From: Pseudogracilibacillus auburnensis
GTDB taxonomy: Bacteria > Bacillota > Bacilli > Bacillales > Amphibacillaceae
Length of the DNA stretch: 64,000 nt
Direction of reading: 5' to 3'
Assembly: GCF_003201975.1 (NCBI RefSeq)
Contig: NZ_QJJQ01000003.1
Coordinates: forward strand, 1-64,000
The notes below the pieces were generated by a model. It was not told where the DNA came from. It searched no databases and saw nothing but the letters and a program-made list of their open reading frames with translations. A program made the translations under genes and the position numbers. Positions 38,284 to 49,428 of this stretch are shown here, in pieces; positions within the stretch are counted from its first letter, which is position 1, and the number at the start of each line of letters is the position of its first letter.

Positions 38284-39063
38284 TTGAGTATATATCAACA
38301 TTTCCGAAAACATGAACACCCATTTGTCGATCAAGTATTATCATGGAAAGAACAAGTAGAGCGAACTTATTCATATTATTTGACTGATTTTTTAGATCCA
38401 CGGGAACAACAAATCGTAACGACTTTAATTGGTACGACAAATGAGGAAATTCAATTTTCTTTTTTCGGTGGGGGAAACCATACAGAAAGAAAACGAGCAA
38501 TCATTGCACCATATTATGAAGATATACGTGACCAAGACTTTGATCTTACACTATTAGAAGGTTCTTTTCCCGAGCGTTTTGTGAAGATTCAACATCGTGA
38601 CATATTGGGAGCATTTATGTCACTTGGAATCGATCGGAAAAAAATTGGCGATATTATCGTTACAGACGATATGTTTCAACTAGTAATCACAAGCGAGCTT
38701 GCTCCATATATCATGATGAATTTCACGAAAGTAAATAATGTACATATTGAATTAAAGGAAAGGCCAAAATCTCGAATTTTGGAAAAGAAAGATGAATGGG
38801 TTCATCAACACCATACGGTTTCATCACTACGATTAGACGTAGTAGTCAAAGAAATTTATCAAATGTCGAGAAAAGATGCCGTTCATTACATAAAAGGAAA
38901 CCGGGTCAAAGTAAATTTTACCGATATTGATGATCCATCTGTTCCATTGCTTGCTCATGATTTACTATCTGTCCGTGGACATGGCAGGAGCAAGCTAGTG
39001 GAAATAAAGGGGAAGACGAGAAAAGATAAATTTAGAATTATGACAGCAAGATTAAAAGCTTAA
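38284..39063 (+). CDS. ylmH: RNA-binding S4-domain protein YlmH
   Basis: A 259-residue protein. In B. subtilis YlmH has recently been linked to rescue of stalled ribosomes as well as division-site context. The N-terminus SIYQHFRKHEHPFVDQ and LTDFLDPREQQIV are typical, and the C-terminal S4 fold (about 180-240) begins SSLRLDVVVKEIYQMSRKDA. The start is TTG at 38284. Frames that extend back into ylmG give a nonconserved end. The ribosome site GGTTGG lies in the end of ylmG, suggesting coupling. Confidence 0.9.
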   Translation: MSIYQHFRKHEHPFVDQVLSWKEQVERTYSYYLTDFLDPREQQIVTTLIGTTNEEIQFSFFGGGNHTERKRAIIAPYYEDIRDQDFDLTLLEGSFPERFVKIQHRDILGAFMSLGIDRKKIGDIIVTDDMFQLVITSELAPYIMMNFTKVNNVHIELKERPKSRILEKKDEWVHQHHTVSSLRLDVVVKEIYQMSRKDAVHYIKGNRVKVNFTDIDDPSVPLLAHDLLSVRGHGRSKLVEIKGKTRKDKFRIMTARLKA

Positions 39064-39166
39064 AATGATGAAAAAAGATGTTGAAACTCACATTATGTAT
39101 TATAATAGTGAAATAGATGATAAAATGAAGCAAAATTGAACCAACGATATTTTAGGAGGTGTTTTT

Positions 39167-39661
39167 TTGGTACTTTCACCAGTTGATATTCATAATAAAG
39201 AGTTTACAAGAGGATTTAGAGGATATAATGAAGATGAAGTAAATGAATTTTTAGATCAAATTATTAAGGATTATGAAATTACAATTAGAGAAAAGAAAGA
39301 TTTGGAAAAAGAAGTAGAAAAATTAAATGAAAAAGTAAGCCATTTCATCAATATTGAAGATACATTAAATAAGTCGATCGTTATCGCACAAGAAACGGCA
39401 GAAGAACTGAAAGCCAATGCGAGAAAAGAATCGAAGTTAATTATTAAAGAGGCCGAGAAGAACGCAGATCGGATTATTAATGAGGCACTTGGTCAATCTC
39501 GTAAAATCGCTATTGAAATGGAAGAAATCAAGCGTCAGGCTAAAGTATTTCGTACAAGACTAAAAATGTTAATTGAGGCACAGCTCGATATGGTTAATAA
39601 CGAAGATTGGGAAGACTTTTTAGATACGGCGGAAGAGGAATCAGAAATTCTTGCTGAATAA
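39167..39661 (+). CDS. divIVA: Cell-division initiation protein DivIVA
   Basis: A 164-residue coiled-coil protein that binds curved membrane at poles and septa, recruits the MinCD system and helps anchor chromosomes during sporulation. The membrane-binding N-terminal segment LSPVDIHNKEFTRGFRGY (about 3-20) and long heptad regions are conserved, and the length equals B. subtilis DivIVA. The start is TTG after a perfect TAGGAGGTG. A TATAAT at 39101-39106 with TTGAAA only 14 bases upstream is a poor promoter candidate. Confidence 0.95.
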   Translation: MVLSPVDIHNKEFTRGFRGYNEDEVNEFLDQIIKDYEITIREKKDLEKEVEKLNEKVSHFINIEDTLNKSIVIAQETAEELKANARKESKLIIKEAEKNADRIINEALGQSRKIAIEMEEIKRQAKVFRTRLKMLIEAQLDMVNNEDWEDFLDTAEEESEILAE

Positions 39662-39684
39662 TGTCAAAACTGTGATACTTTTTA

Positions 39685-39990
39685 TTGTATGAAAACGTTG
39701 GTGTTGTGCTATAATAGTGGCACATCTTACAATTAAACTACATATTTATAATAAATACGATGAAAGAAATAGTATAGAAGATATGAACTGACGAAGCGAA
39801 TTGGGAAATGGTGGAAGCCTAATACAGTTATTCTTTTAGAAAATCATTCTGGAGTATCCATTTGAAAATAGTAGAATTGGACGGATTATTCACGTTACGA
39901 ATCATAAGTGAATGTGTAATGTGAAGTTAACATTTATAAGGGTGGTACCGCGGGTTTCCTCGTCCCTTTAGGGATATGAGGATTTTTTTA
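39685..39990 (+). promoter_or_regulatory. Isoleucine T-box leader of ileS
   Basis: The leader contains the T-box sequence AGGGTGGTACCGCG (39939-39952), which pairs in the antiterminator. A terminator follows (CCTCGTCCC / GGGATATGAGG, then a T-run, 39957-39990). In Stem I the specifier segment GAAA-ATC-ATTCTGGAG places the isoleucine codon ATC at 39843-39845. Uncharged tRNA-Ile would stabilise the antiterminator and raise ileS expression. A TATAAT at 39710-39715 with a weak -35 (TTGTAT, 19-base gap) is a likely promoter. Confidence 0.92.
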
Positions 39991-40046
39991 TATTGAATGG
40001 AAAGAAGATCGATGAAAAAGATCGCTTGAGGAGGATCATGTTTAAA

Positions 40047-42812
40047 ATGGAATATAAAGATACATTACGAATGCCGAAAACAAAATTCCCAATGCGAGGT
40101 AATTTACCGAATAAAGAGCCGATTCGCAGAGAGGAATGGGAAGAAAATAAAATATATGAAAAAGTTCAAGCACGCACGAAAGGAAGACCGACCTTTATTT
40201 TACACGATGGTCCACCGTATGCAAATGGGGATTTGCATATCGGGCATGCATTAAATAAGATTTTAAAGGATTTCATTATTCGTTATAAATCGATGAATGG
40301 TTACAATGCTCCGTATGTTCCAGGATGGGATACACACGGATTACCGATTGAAACAGCTTTAACAAAACAAAAAAAGATCGATCGTAAAAAATTATCCATT
40401 GCTGAATTCAGACAAATGTGTGCTGATTATGCAATGGAACAGATTGAAAATCAAAGAAAACAGTTTAAGCAACTAGGTGTACGTGGAGATTGGGATAATC
40501 CCTATATAACATTAACGAAAGATTATGAAGCAGCGCAAATTAAAGTTTTTGGTGAAATGGCTAAAAAAGGCTATATTTACAAAGGGTTAAAACCTGTGTA
40601 TTGGTCGCCTTCATCCGAATCGGCACTTGCTGAAGCGGAAATTGAATACAAAGATAAACGTTCTCCTTCCATTTATGTTGCTTATGAAGTTGTCGATGGC
40701 AACGAACTACTAGATAAAGGGACGAAATTTATCATTTGGACAACGACACCGTGGACGATCCCAGCTAGCCTTGGTATTAGTTTACATCCAGACTTAGAAT
40801 ATGTTGTCGTCCAAGTAGAAGACGAAAAATATGTCGTCGCACATGATTTATTAGAATCAATAGAAGAAGAACTGAAATGGGAAGATGCCAAAGTAATCAA
40901 GACATTTATGGGGCGACATGCGGATAAAATTGTGGCAAAACATCCGTTTTATGATCGCGATGTAATCGTTATGTTAGGAACACATGTAACGACTGAAGCT
41001 GGAACAGGTTGTGTCCATACTGCGCCAGGTCATGGGGAAGATGACTTTTATGTGGCAGAAAAGTATGGGATTGAAGCGTTATGTCCTGTAGATGATAAAG
41101 GCTTTTTTACTGCGGAAGCACCGGGGTTTGAAGGGTTATTTTACGATGATGCCAATAAAGTCGTATCCGAAAAATTGGAAGAGGTTGGCGCTTTACTTTC
41201 ATTAAAATTTATTACTCACTCGTATCCGCATGATTGGCGTACGAAAAAGCCAACTATTTTTAGAGCGACTGCCCAATGGTTCGCATCGATAAAAGACTTT
41301 CGACATACTCTTTTAGAAGAAATTAAAGAAGTAGAGTGGCACCCACATTGGGGAGAAACAAGACTATATAATATGGTTCGTGACCGTGAAGACTGGTGTA
41401 TTTCAAGGCAACGGACATGGGGTGTGCCAATTCCTGTATTTTATGCGGAAAATAATGAGCCGATTATTACCAATGAAACGATCAATCATGTTTCCGATTT
41501 ATTCCGCGAACATGGATCAAATATTTGGTTTGAGTGGGAAGCGAAGGATTTATTACCTGAAGGATTTACTTCTGAACATAGTCCAAATGGCAATTTTACA
41601 AAAGAAACAGATATAATGGACGTCTGGTTTGACTCTGGTTCATCACATGAAGCAGTGTTAATGCAGCGCGAAGATCACCAACGTCCAGCAGATGTTTATT
41701 TAGAAGGTAGTGACCAATATCGTGGTTGGTTTAACTCATCATTATCGACATCTGTTGCAATTACTGGTAAATCCCCATATAAAAGCGTAATCAGTCACGG
41801 GTTTTCTCTTGATGGAGAAGGTCGAAAAATGAGTAAGTCATTAGGAAATTCCATTGATCCAGCAAATATTTTAAAGCAACTTGGAGCCGACATTTTAAGA
41901 CTTTGGGTTTCATCTGTTGATTATCAAGCAGATTTTAGAATTTCTCAAGATATTTTAAAGCAAGTATCGGAAAACTATCGTAAAATTAGAAACACATTCC
42001 GGTTTATGCTCGCAAATTTAGCTGACTTTAATCCGAATGAGGATAGAATAGCGGAAGACAAGTTAGAAGAAGTAGACCGCTATATGTTGCACCGTTTACA
42101 ACAACTAATTACAAATGTAAAAGCTAGTTATGACGAATATGATTTTTCAAGCGTTTCACAAAATATCCATAATTATATTGCGATTGACTTAAGTTCATTT
42201 TATTTAGACTTCGCTAAAGATATTTTATATATTGAGGCCGAAGATAATCATCGACGTCGCAGTATCCAAACGGTTTATTATGAAACATTGGTTTCTATTG
42301 TCCAGTTATTAAGTCCAATTATTCCTCATACGACGGAAGAAGTTTGGGAATATATTAATGGAGTAGAAGCAGAATATGTTCAATTAACAGATATGCCGAA
42401 TGTACGAGAAATTGCTAACTTTACGAAGGAAGACCAGGAAAAATGGGATCACTTTATGAAAGTGAGAACTGACGTATTAAAAGCACTTGAAGAAGCTCGT
42501 AATGAAAAAATAATCGGTAAACCTTTAGAAGCAAAAATAACAATTGAGGCAAAAGATGATTATACAAAAGAAGTTTTACAATCGATCCCACATATTCATC
42601 AACTATTAATTGTCTCAGAAGCAATTATTAACGAAAAGCATAGTCAAGCGAAAGAATATAAATACGTTAACATTCATGTGGAAAAACATCCAGGTGAAAA
42701 ATGTGAACGTTGTTGGATTCATTCCGACACAGTCGGTGAAAACGAAAAACATCCGACCATTTGTACACGTTGTGCCGAAGTTGTCGAAGAGCACTATAGT
42801 GATTTAGTATAA
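40047..42812 (+). CDS. ileS: Isoleucyl-tRNA synthetase
   Basis: A 921-residue class Ia synthetase. It shows the HIGH motif as [10 protein letters not shown] (about residues 54-63), the CP1 editing domain with TTPWTIPA, the KMSKS motif (about 594) and a C-terminal zinc site CERCW...CTRC. The start at 40047 gives the conserved [12 protein letters not shown] terminus and exactly the B. subtilis length. ATG at 40038 is possible but only three bases from GAGGAGG. A T-box leader controls the gene, and a strong terminator follows. Confidence 0.97.
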   Translation: MEYKDTLRMPKTKFPMRGNLPNKEPIRREEWEENKIYEKVQARTKGRPTFILHDGPPYANGDLHIGHALNKILKDFIIRYKSMNGYNAPYVPGWDTHGLPIETALTKQKKIDRKKLSIAEFRQMCADYAMEQIENQRKQFKQLGVRGDWDNPYITLTKDYEAAQIKVFGEMAKKGYIYKGLKPVYWSPSSESALAEAEIEYKDKRSPSIYVAYEVVDGNELLDKGTKFIIWTTTPWTIPASLGISLHPDLEYVVVQVEDEKYVVAHDLLESIEEELKWEDAKVIKTFMGRHADKIVAKHPFYDRDVIVMLGTHVTTEAGTGCVHTAPGHGEDDFYVAEKYGIEALCPVDDKGFFTAEAPGFEGLFYDDANKVVSEKLEEVGALLSLKFITHSYPHDWRTKKPTIFRATAQWFASIKDFRHTLLEEIKEVEWHPHWGETRLYNMVRDREDWCISRQRTWGVPIPVFYAENNEPIITNETINHVSDLFREHGSNIWFEWEAKDLLPEGFTSEHSPNGNFTKETDIMDVWFDSGSSHEAVLMQREDHQRPADVYLEGSDQYRGWFNSSLSTSVAITGKSPYKSVISHGFSLDGEGRKMSKSLGNSIDPANILKQLGADILRLWVSSVDYQADFRISQDILKQVSENYRKIRNTFRFMLANLADFNPNEDRIAEDKLEEVDRYMLHRLQQLITNVKASYDEYDFSSVSQNIHNYIAIDLSSFYLDFAKDILYIEAEDNHRRRSIQTVYYETLVSIVQLLSPIIPHTTEEVWEYINGVEAEYVQLTDMPNVREIANFTKEDQEKWDHFMKVRTDVLKALEEARNEKIIGKPLEAKITIEAKDDYTKEVLQSIPHIHQLLIVSEAIINEKHSQAKEYKYVNIHVEKHPGEKCERCWIHSDTVGENEKHPTICTRCAEVVEEHYSDLV

Positions 42813-42845
42813 AATAAAACCCTCTTTTGGAGGGTTTTATTTTAT
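42811..42845 (+). terminator. Intrinsic terminator after ileS
   Basis: AAAATAAAACCCTC pairs with GAGGGTTTTATTTT around a TTTTG loop. It begins at the stop codon and ends in a T-rich tail. Confidence 0.9.
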
Positions 42846-43084
42846 GGCTGATGAAAATATGATGCCCATTCGCTAATGTATTGCAATGAGTTTTGCACTA
42901 CTAACATAAACGGAGAGTTAATCAGCTCAACTTTCATATAATAAATTTGATATAACAATCTTTGTACAATGAAGTAGCATGGAGATCTACCTGGGTTGAC
43001 AATGCATTAACTGCTTGGTTAGGAGCAGTATGTATCATCTAGACTCCACCTACTATTTTCATTTAGATTGTTTCTATTATCGTG
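42846..43084. other. Gene-free sequence between ileS and repeat copy C
   Basis: No ORF or recognisable RNA. In B. subtilis ylyA lies between ileS and lspA, and no remnant of it can be recognised here. Confidence 0.35.
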
Positions 43085-43570
43085 CAGTTGAACAATACTG
43101 TGCAGTAACTGCTAAGTTGTTTTCCGCTACAGACCATTGCTTTCCGTGGGCACGGCCTCAGCCTCCTCGAGAAAATCATTCTGCGGGGTCTTCGGACACG
43201 CGCTTTTCCCACAGGAGTCAATAATGGTCCTTCGCTCCAAACAACCACCGAAATAGTAGAAGTACGTGTATCGTACTGTTTATTAGCACACTACCAGCGA
43301 AGGAAATGCACGGAGACTCCTGTGGGAGGATAGGCCTAGATAAGACCCTGCCCCGGCAAGGGGTATGCCGACGTTGGCCGCAAAGGCCGGTTTTAGTTGG
43401 CCTTCCTTTAATTACGAGTGAGGAGGCTTAACAGCCGCCCACGGTAAAGGAGACACTGTGAAAGCAAGCGATAGCGCAGGTTGAATAGATGTCGCTCTTA
43501 TGCCCTGTGGTGAAAGCGGAGTGCATTTCTGTAGCGATGGTATATTCACTATTTTACTGCACAGTTTATC
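43085..43570 (+). repeat. Foldback MITE-like element, copy C, with an internal insert
   Basis: The left terminal repeat is ACTGTGCAGTAACTGC (about 43098) and the right end is TTTTACTGCACAGTTT (about 43552-43567). Module 1 (GCTTTCCGTGGGCACGG...CACAGGAGTC) and module 2 (GACTCCTGTGGGAGG...GCCGCCCACGG) are both present. This copy lacks the approximately 80 bases that separate them in copy D. Its module 2 has about 65 extra bases at 43349-43413 with GC-rich small hairpins (CCCC-GGCAA-GGGG, GGCC-GCAAA-GGCC). There is no coding capacity. Confidence 0.7.
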
Positions 43571-43589
43571 TTTTTTATAAGGGCAGTAT

Positions 43590-43690
43590 CCCAGCTAGTA
43601 GCCCAGTCTTTTAAAAATGGCTTTGTTGCTAAATTGTCAAGGAATATTAGTATACTAATCTTAACTATGCGAAGTATTTATACGCATTTT
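43590..43690 (+). repeat. Flanking repeat shared with 9.4 kb
   Basis: CAGCTAGTAGCCC ... GTCAAGGAATATTAG ... AATCTTAACTATGCG is the partner of the segment at 9360-9470. It lies about 120 bases upstream of lspA, as the other copy lies upstream of panE. Confidence 0.55.
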
Positions 43691-43815
43691 ATTGGTGCGA
43701 AGGTTGAGCTCATCTTTTTTTAAAATGCATACGTTTATTCGTGTACAAAAATGATAATAATGGTATTCTTAAATAGATGTTTATAAAACGCTTATGTATT
43801 TCGGAGGGAATAAGT

Positions 43816-44286
43816 ATGTATCGCTATTATGGATTAGCATTTCTCGTCATTATACTAGACCAATGGACAAAATGGCTTATTGTTAAAAAAATGGAGCTAT
43901 ATGAAAGTATCCCAATCATCGATCGTTTCTTTGCGATTACGTCACACCGGAATAAAGGTGCAGCTTGGGGAATTTTACCAGACCAAATGATGTTTTTCTA
44001 TATTATTACCGTCATCGTCGTCATTGGGATTATTTATTTTATGCAAAAACATGCAAGAGATAGTATGTTAGTTGCAATCGCATTAAGCTTGATCTTAGGT
44101 GGAGCAATCGGTAATTTTATTGATCGACTTTTTCGAAAAGAAGTTGTCGATTTTTTAGATTTTATTATTTTTACATATGATTTCCCTATTTTTAATGTGG
44201 CAGACTCTAGCCTTTGTGTTGGCGTATTTCTTTTCTTAATTGCTACGATTATCGATGAAAGAAAGAAGAAAGGGAAAGCTTCATGA
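43816..44286 (+). CDS. lspA: Lipoprotein signal peptidase LspA
   Basis: A 156-residue membrane aspartic protease that removes signal peptides from diacylglyceryl-modified prolipoproteins. Four hydrophobic segments are visible. The conserved [28 protein letters not shown] (first catalytic Asp) and [14 protein letters not shown] (second catalytic Asp) motifs are present. The start at 43816 is seven bases from GGAGGG; the longer frame to 43777 adds a nonconserved extension. The stop overlaps the rluD-type start (ATGA). Confidence 0.94.
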   Translation: MYRYYGLAFLVIILDQWTKWLIVKKMELYESIPIIDRFFAITSHRNKGAAWGILPDQMMFFYIITVIVVIGIIYFMQKHARDSMLVAIALSLILGGAIGNFIDRLFRKEVVDFLDFIIFTYDFPIFNVADSSLCVGVFLFLIATIIDERKKKGKAS

Positions 44287-45194
44287 ATAAGAACCAATAC
44301 AAGATTACCGAAGAAGATGAAGGTGTTCGGTTAGATAAACTGTTAGCTAGTGTGAATGAATCTTATTCAAGGCATCAAGTACAAACATGGATAAAAAATA
44401 AAGATGTAACAGTGAACAATCAACCTCAAAAAGCAAATTATCGTTGTAAACAAAATGATCTCATCGAGTGGCATATACAAGAAGTGAAGCAAGAAAAGGT
44501 AGAACCTGAAAAAATACCACTTGATATTTTGTATGAAGATGATGATGTAATCGTTATTAATAAGCCAAAAGGGATGTTAGTACATCCAACACAAACCGTT
44601 AAGTCCAATACGTTAGTAAATGCATTAAAATTTCATACGACCCATTTATCTGATTTGGGTGGGGAAGAAAGACCTGGTATCGTTCATCGACTTGATCAAG
44701 ATACGAGTGGAGCTCTCGTTATTGCAAAAGACAATGAAACACATGCACATTTAAAAAATCAATTTAAAAATAAATCGGTTATTCGTATTTATGAAGCAGT
44801 TGTCTTTGGCGTCATGGCACATGATAAAGGAGTAATCAAAGCACCTATTGGAAGAAATCCGAAAAATAGATTAGAAATGGCTGTTGTTTCCGGTGGTAAA
44901 GAGGCAGAAACACATTTTCGAGTGATAAAACGATTTCAGCAATATACACATGTACAATGTGAATTAAAAACAGGGAGAACCCATCAAATTAGAGTGCATA
45001 TGAAATATATTCAACATCCAATTGTTGGGGATGAAGTATACTGCCGAAAAAAATCTCCGCTCATAAAGGGGCAGGCACTTTTTGCTAAACAATTAAGGTT
45101 CATTCATCCTAAAACAAACGAATGGATGACATTTACTGTCGAACAACCGCCACAATTTAAGCATCTATTAAAAAAACTTCAGAATATGTCTTGA
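44283..45194 (+). CDS. ylyB: RluA/RluD-family 23S rRNA pseudouridine synthase
   Basis: A 303-residue pseudouridine synthase. The N-terminal S4 domain begins [20 protein letters not shown] (about residues 13-32). The catalytic domain has the RluA signature [15 protein letters not shown] (about 131-145) containing the catalytic aspartate, and [14 protein letters not shown] (about 225-238). In B. subtilis the gene ylyB occupies the same place between lspA and pyrR. The target uridines are inferred only from the RluD family. The start overlaps lspA. Confidence 0.9.
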   Translation: MNKNQYKITEEDEGVRLDKLLASVNESYSRHQVQTWIKNKDVTVNNQPQKANYRCKQNDLIEWHIQEVKQEKVEPEKIPLDILYEDDDVIVINKPKGMLVHPTQTVKSNTLVNALKFHTTHLSDLGGEERPGIVHRLDQDTSGALVIAKDNETHAHLKNQFKNKSVIRIYEAVVFGVMAHDKGVIKAPIGRNPKNRLEMAVVSGGKEAETHFRVIKRFQQYTHVQCELKTGRTHQIRVHMKYIQHPIVGDEVYCRKKSPLIKGQALFAKQLRFIHPKTNEWMTFTVEQPPQFKHLLKKLQNMS

Positions 45195-45219
45195 CTTTGA
45201 AAGACGTTTTTGGAATAAT
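45191..45219 (+). promoter_or_regulatory. Sigma-A promoter of the pyr operon
   Basis: TTGACT (45191-45196) and AATAAT (45214-45219) with a 17-base spacer lie at the end of the ylyB gene, about 30 bases upstream of the first PyrR-binding leader element. Confidence 0.6.
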
Positions 45220-45251
45220 AATGGATAGTTAAATAAGTAATCCTTTAACAT

Positions 45252-45340
45252 AGTCCCGTGAGGCTAAAAAGGGAACGGAAATTTAGAGACGTCTGTCCAA
45301 AAACCTTTTACCTCTCGGAGTGTAGAAGGTTTTTTTGGTA
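45252..45340 (+). promoter_or_regulatory. PyrR attenuator 1 (leader of pyrR)
   Basis: AGTCCCGTGAGGCT (45252-45265) fits the PyrR-binding consensus ARUCCNGNGAGGYU exactly. A terminator follows: AAACCTTTTAC (from 45301) pairs with GTAGAAGGTTT, then a T-run. With UMP-bound PyrR on the anti-antiterminator, transcription of the operon would stop here. Confidence 0.9.
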
Positions 45341-45396
45341 GATAAGAAAGAATAAATCCTTTCTTTCTACATAAGCGCAACTATAGCATTCGCTAA

Positions 45397-45984
<588 letters not shown>

Positions 45985-45996
45985 TTCCTTTAATTA

Positions 45997-46091
45997 AATC
46001 CAGAGAGGTTTAAAAGGTAGCTAAGATTAGAACCATACGTTTTTTTAGGATACGTATGCCTCTTTGCGACCTTTTGCAAAGAGGTTTTTTT
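45997..46091 (+). promoter_or_regulatory. PyrR attenuator 2 (pyrR-pyrB intergenic)
   Basis: AATCCAGAGAGGTT (45997-46010) matches the PyrR-binding consensus. The terminator is CCTCTTTGC (46059-46067) paired with GCAAAGAGG (46076-46084), followed by seven Ts. An upstream ATACGT/ACGTAT pairing may contribute to the antiterminator. In B. subtilis attenuators lie before pyrR, between pyrR and pyrP, and between pyrP and pyrB; here only two remain. Confidence 0.9.
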
Positions 46092-46165
46092 ATTGGATGC
46101 TTCGTCTAGAAACACCTTCAAGTAGTGATTAAACTAATAGAGAAGAGATGGAGAGGTGTCAAATC

Positions 46166-47122
46166 ATGAAACATTTTTTAACTGTCCAAGATATGGCTGT
46201 AAATGACATGGTCGCATTACTAGAAATGGCCAACAAATTTCATCTTGATGAGTATAAATTAACAAAACAACTATTTAGTGCCAATTTATTTTTTGAACCG
46301 AGTACGAGAACGAAAATGAGCTTTATTGTCGCGGAGAAAAAATTAGGCATGGAATCATTAGAATTTCATCAGGAAATGTCCAGCATGAAAAAAGGAGAGT
46401 CATTATATGATACAGCTAAAACATTTGAAGCAATTGGAGCAAATGTACTTGTCATTCGTCATGAACATGATGAATGGGCAAATGAATTGAGTGAGCATAT
46501 GTCGATTCCGATTATTAACGCCGGAGCAGGAAAAAAGGCGCACCCAACCCAAAGCTTGTTAGATGCCTATACGATTTATCAAGAGTTTACTACCTTTAAT
46601 GGATTAAATATCGTTATCGCTGGAGACATAAAACATAGCCGAGTTGCTCGCTCTAACGCTGAAATGTTAAGTAAACTTGGAGCAAATGTCTATTTTTCTG
46701 GTGCCCCAGAGTTTATGGATGAAACACTTCCATTTCCACATATATCAATCGATGAAGCGGTAGAAATTTGTGATGTGCTTATGCTGTTACGCATTCAACA
46801 TGAACGTCATGATCAGTTTTCAAGTGCAACTGTTCATTATAATGATCATTTCGGCTTAACCGTAGCAAGAGAAAAGAAAATGAAGGATCGAGCGATCATT
46901 CTCCATCCAGGACCTGTAAACCGTGGTGTTGAAATTGACTCCACCCTTGTCGAATGTGAACGTTCAAGAATCTTTGAGCAAATGTCTAATGGAGTATATG
47001 TCAGAATGGCTGTTTTAACAACACAATTATTAAACTGGGGGATTATCAATGAAAATCATATTAAAAAATGCACAGAGACTTATCCAGAACAACGAATTAG
47101 AAACATGCGATTTGTTAATTAA
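46166..47122 (+). CDS. pyrB: Aspartate carbamoyltransferase catalytic subunit PyrB
   Basis: A 318-residue enzyme that joins carbamoyl phosphate and aspartate. The carbamoyl-phosphate site [12 protein letters not shown] (about 48-59), the SMKKGES loop (about 79-85), HPTQSLLDA and [12 protein letters not shown] are all conserved. The start at 46166 follows GGAGAGGTG; an ATG 18 bases upstream is excluded. The C-terminus is about a dozen residues longer than in B. subtilis, so the gene overlaps pyrC by 74 bases. Confidence 0.95.
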   Translation: MKHFLTVQDMAVNDMVALLEMANKFHLDEYKLTKQLFSANLFFEPSTRTKMSFIVAEKKLGMESLEFHQEMSSMKKGESLYDTAKTFEAIGANVLVIRHEHDEWANELSEHMSIPIINAGAGKKAHPTQSLLDAYTIYQEFTTFNGLNIVIAGDIKHSRVARSNAEMLSKLGANVYFSGAPEFMDETLPFPHISIDEAVEICDVLMLLRIQHERHDQFSSATVHYNDHFGLTVAREKKMKDRAIILHPGPVNRGVEIDSTLVECERSRIFEQMSNGVYVRMAVLTTQLLNWGIINENHIKKCTETYPEQRIRNMRFVN

Positions 47123-48332
47123 TGAGGAAAAGATTCAAAAAATCGCTCCATCAATCGAAGAGCAAGCAGATCAAGTAATTGATTGTAAAGGTAAATTAGT
47201 CCTTCCTGGCTTTATTGATGTCCATATTCATTTACGTGAACCAGGAGGAGAGCATAAAGAAACGATTAAAACAGGTACAGAAGCAGCTGCACGTGGAGGG
47301 TTCACGACAGTTTGTTCGATGCCGAATACGAACCCAGTACCAGATCATGTAGAAGAAGTCGAAAAGTTACTGCAAAAAATAAAGGAAGATGCAGTTGTAA
47401 GAGTGCTACCATATGCTGCTATTACAAAAGGGTTACAAGGAGAAGAAAGAACCAATATTACTGAATTAAGTAAAACAAATATATTTGCTTTTACTGATGA
47501 TGGCGTTGGGATTCAAACAGCAGGCCAAATGCTTGAAGCGATGAAAGAAGCAGCAGCAAACGGGAAAGCAATTGTCGCACACTGTGAAGATAATTCGATT
47601 TTATACGGTGGAGTCGTTCATCAAGGAAATGTTAGTGATCGTCTTGGATTGCCAGGAATTTTAAGTGCATGCGAGTCCGTCCAAATTGCTCGTGATGTGC
47701 TATTAGCCGAGGAAGCGAATTGTCATTACCATGTTTGTCATGTAAGTACGAAAGAATCTGTTCGTGTCATTCGTGATGCCAAAAGAGCTGGAATCCATGT
47801 CACAGCGGAAGTGAGCCCACATCATTTACTTTTAACCGAAGATGATATTGTCGATGATGATGCGGATTTTAAAATGAATCCACCACTCAGAAGTAGAGCA
47901 GATCGTGAAGCATTATTAGAAGGATTATTAGACGGAACGATTGATTTTGTTGCAACTGATCATGCTCCACATGCGCAAGTGGAAAAAGCGCTTGGAATAG
48001 TAAAAGCGCCATTTGGGATTGTTGGATTAGAAACAGCCTTTCCGTTACTTTATACACATCTCGTATTGACAAAGAAAATGACCTTACAACAATTAGTCGA
48101 TGTGTTTACGATAAAGCCTGCCGAAACATTCCAATTACCGTATGGTGTTTTAGCAGAAGGTGAAATTGCCGATATAACGCTTGTCGATTTAGAAAAAGAA
48201 ATGAACATTGATAAACATACCTTTTACTCAAAAGGAAAAAACACACCTTTTCATGGATGGAACGTATCAGGAATACCTGTACTGACTATTGCCGCTGGAA
48301 AAGTTGCATATAGGGATGATGACCATGAATAA
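47049..48332 (+). CDS. pyrC: Dihydroorotase PyrC
   Basis: A 427-residue zinc amidohydrolase that cyclises N-carbamoyl-aspartate. The HxH metal motif [16 protein letters not shown] (about 57-72), [22 protein letters not shown] and ATDHAPH are intact. GGGGG lies seven bases before the ATG, inside the end of pyrB, and the conserved start IILKNAQRL supports this choice. The gene overlaps pyrB by 74 bases and carA by eight, suggesting translational coupling. Confidence 0.95.
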   Translation: MKIILKNAQRLIQNNELETCDLLINEEKIQKIAPSIEEQADQVIDCKGKLVLPGFIDVHIHLREPGGEHKETIKTGTEAAARGGFTTVCSMPNTNPVPDHVEEVEKLLQKIKEDAVVRVLPYAAITKGLQGEERTNITELSKTNIFAFTDDGVGIQTAGQMLEAMKEAAANGKAIVAHCEDNSILYGGVVHQGNVSDRLGLPGILSACESVQIARDVLLAEEANCHYHVCHVSTKESVRVIRDAKRAGIHVTAEVSPHHLLLTEDDIVDDDADFKMNPPLRSRADREALLEGLLDGTIDFVATDHAPHAQVEKALGIVKAPFGIVGLETAFPLLYTHLVLTKKMTLQQLVDVFTIKPAETFQLPYGVLAEGEIADITLVDLEKEMNIDKHTFYSKGKNTPFHGWNVSGIPVLTIAAGKVAYRDDDHE

Positions 48333-49428
48333 TAGACAGCTCGTATTAGAGGATGGAACTGTATTTATCGGGAAAGCATTTGGAAGTGAAGAAAAAAAGA
48401 CTGGTGAAATCATTTTTCATACTGGAATGACTGGCTATCAAGAAGTAATTTCTGATCCAACTTACGCTGGAAAAATTGCAGTGATGACTTATCCTTCGAT
48501 TGGCACGTATGGAATAAATCGAGATGATATGGAGGCGATCACTCCATTTCTTCACGGAATTGTCGTCAAAGAAGTATGTCATGAACCATCTAATTTTAGA
48601 AGGGAAGAGACATTAGATGATTTTTTAAAAAAATCTGGTATCCCAGGCATTTCGGGAATCGATACAAGAATGTTAACCCGTCTACTCCGAAAAAAAGGAA
48701 CGATGCGTGCAATGATGACGAATATGACGGAGGCGCCTCATCATGTGCTGGAAGAATTAAAGACAGATAACATGACACTTCCTGTGCAAGCAACCTCGAT
48801 TACGAAAGCGTACATCGTTCCAGGACGGGGTCTGAGAATCGTCGTTGTTGACCTCGGCATGAAGCAAAGTATTTTACATGAATTAACGAGACTACAATGT
48901 CATATAACGGTCGTTCCTTACAATTACTCTGTAGAAGATATTTTACGATTTAAACCAGATGGTGTCCTCATTTCAAATGGACCGGGAAATCCAGAGGAAA
49001 TTACTGAAACAATTAACACCATTAAACATCTACTCGGAAAAATACCGTTATTTGGAATTGGACTTGGGCATCAACTGTTTGCGCTCGCTTGTGGAGGGAA
49101 AACAAAGAAAATGCATGTGGGTAATTATGGAAACAACTTTCCCGTTAAAGATGTACAAACAGATAAAACATGGATCACGACGAAAAGTTGTCAGTACTGT
49201 GTTGAAGAAACATCTGTTCAAAACACTGATTTACACATATCGTTCCGTTCTTTAAATGATGGAACGATTGAAGGCCTCCAACATAATAAATACCCGGCCT
49301 TCACTGTACAGTTTCATCCCGAAGGTGCACCAGGATCGAATGAAACAAATTATGTTTTTCGTACTTTTTTGCAAATGATTGAAGAAAAAAGGGACAAAAA
49401 TGGAGTGAATCACCATGCCAAAAAATAA
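48325..49428 (+). CDS. carA: Carbamoyl-phosphate synthase small subunit with lost glutaminase cysteine
   Basis: A 367-residue homologue of CarA (PyrAA). The N-terminal domain ([16 protein letters not shown]) and the class I glutamine amidotransferase fold ([12 protein letters not shown]) are clear. The nucleophile elbow usually reads FGICLGHQ but here reads FGIGLGHQ, with glycine at residue 246 (codon GGA, 49060-49062). The QNHGF-type substrate segment reads KSCQY (287-291) and GGNHPVK reads GNNFPVK. His331 and Glu333 of the triad remain. The subunit should not hydrolyse glutamine. The start after AGGGA gives normal length. Confidence 0.92.
   Translation: MNNRQLVLEDGTVFIGKAFGSEEKKTGEIIFHTGMTGYQEVISDPTYAGKIAVMTYPSIGTYGINRDDMEAITPFLHGIVVKEVCHEPSNFRREETLDDFLKKSGIPGISGIDTRMLTRLLRKKGTMRAMMTNMTEAPHHVLEELKTDNMTLPVQATSITKAYIVPGRGLRIVVVDLGMKQSILHELTRLQCHITVVPYNYSVEDILRFKPDGVLISNGPGNPEEITETINTIKHLLGKIPLFGIGLGHQLFALACGGKTKKMHVGNYGNNFPVKDVQTDKTWITTKSCQYCVEETSVQNTDLHISFRSLNDGTIEGLQHNKYPAFTVQFHPEGAPGSNETNYVFRTFLQMIEEKRDKNGVNHHAKK

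Noticed and set aside
39081-39106. Promoter TTGAAA/TATAAT upstream of divIVA
   Set aside because: The hexamers look good but are only 14 bases apart, too short for sigma-A. It is noted in the divIVA entry and not called.
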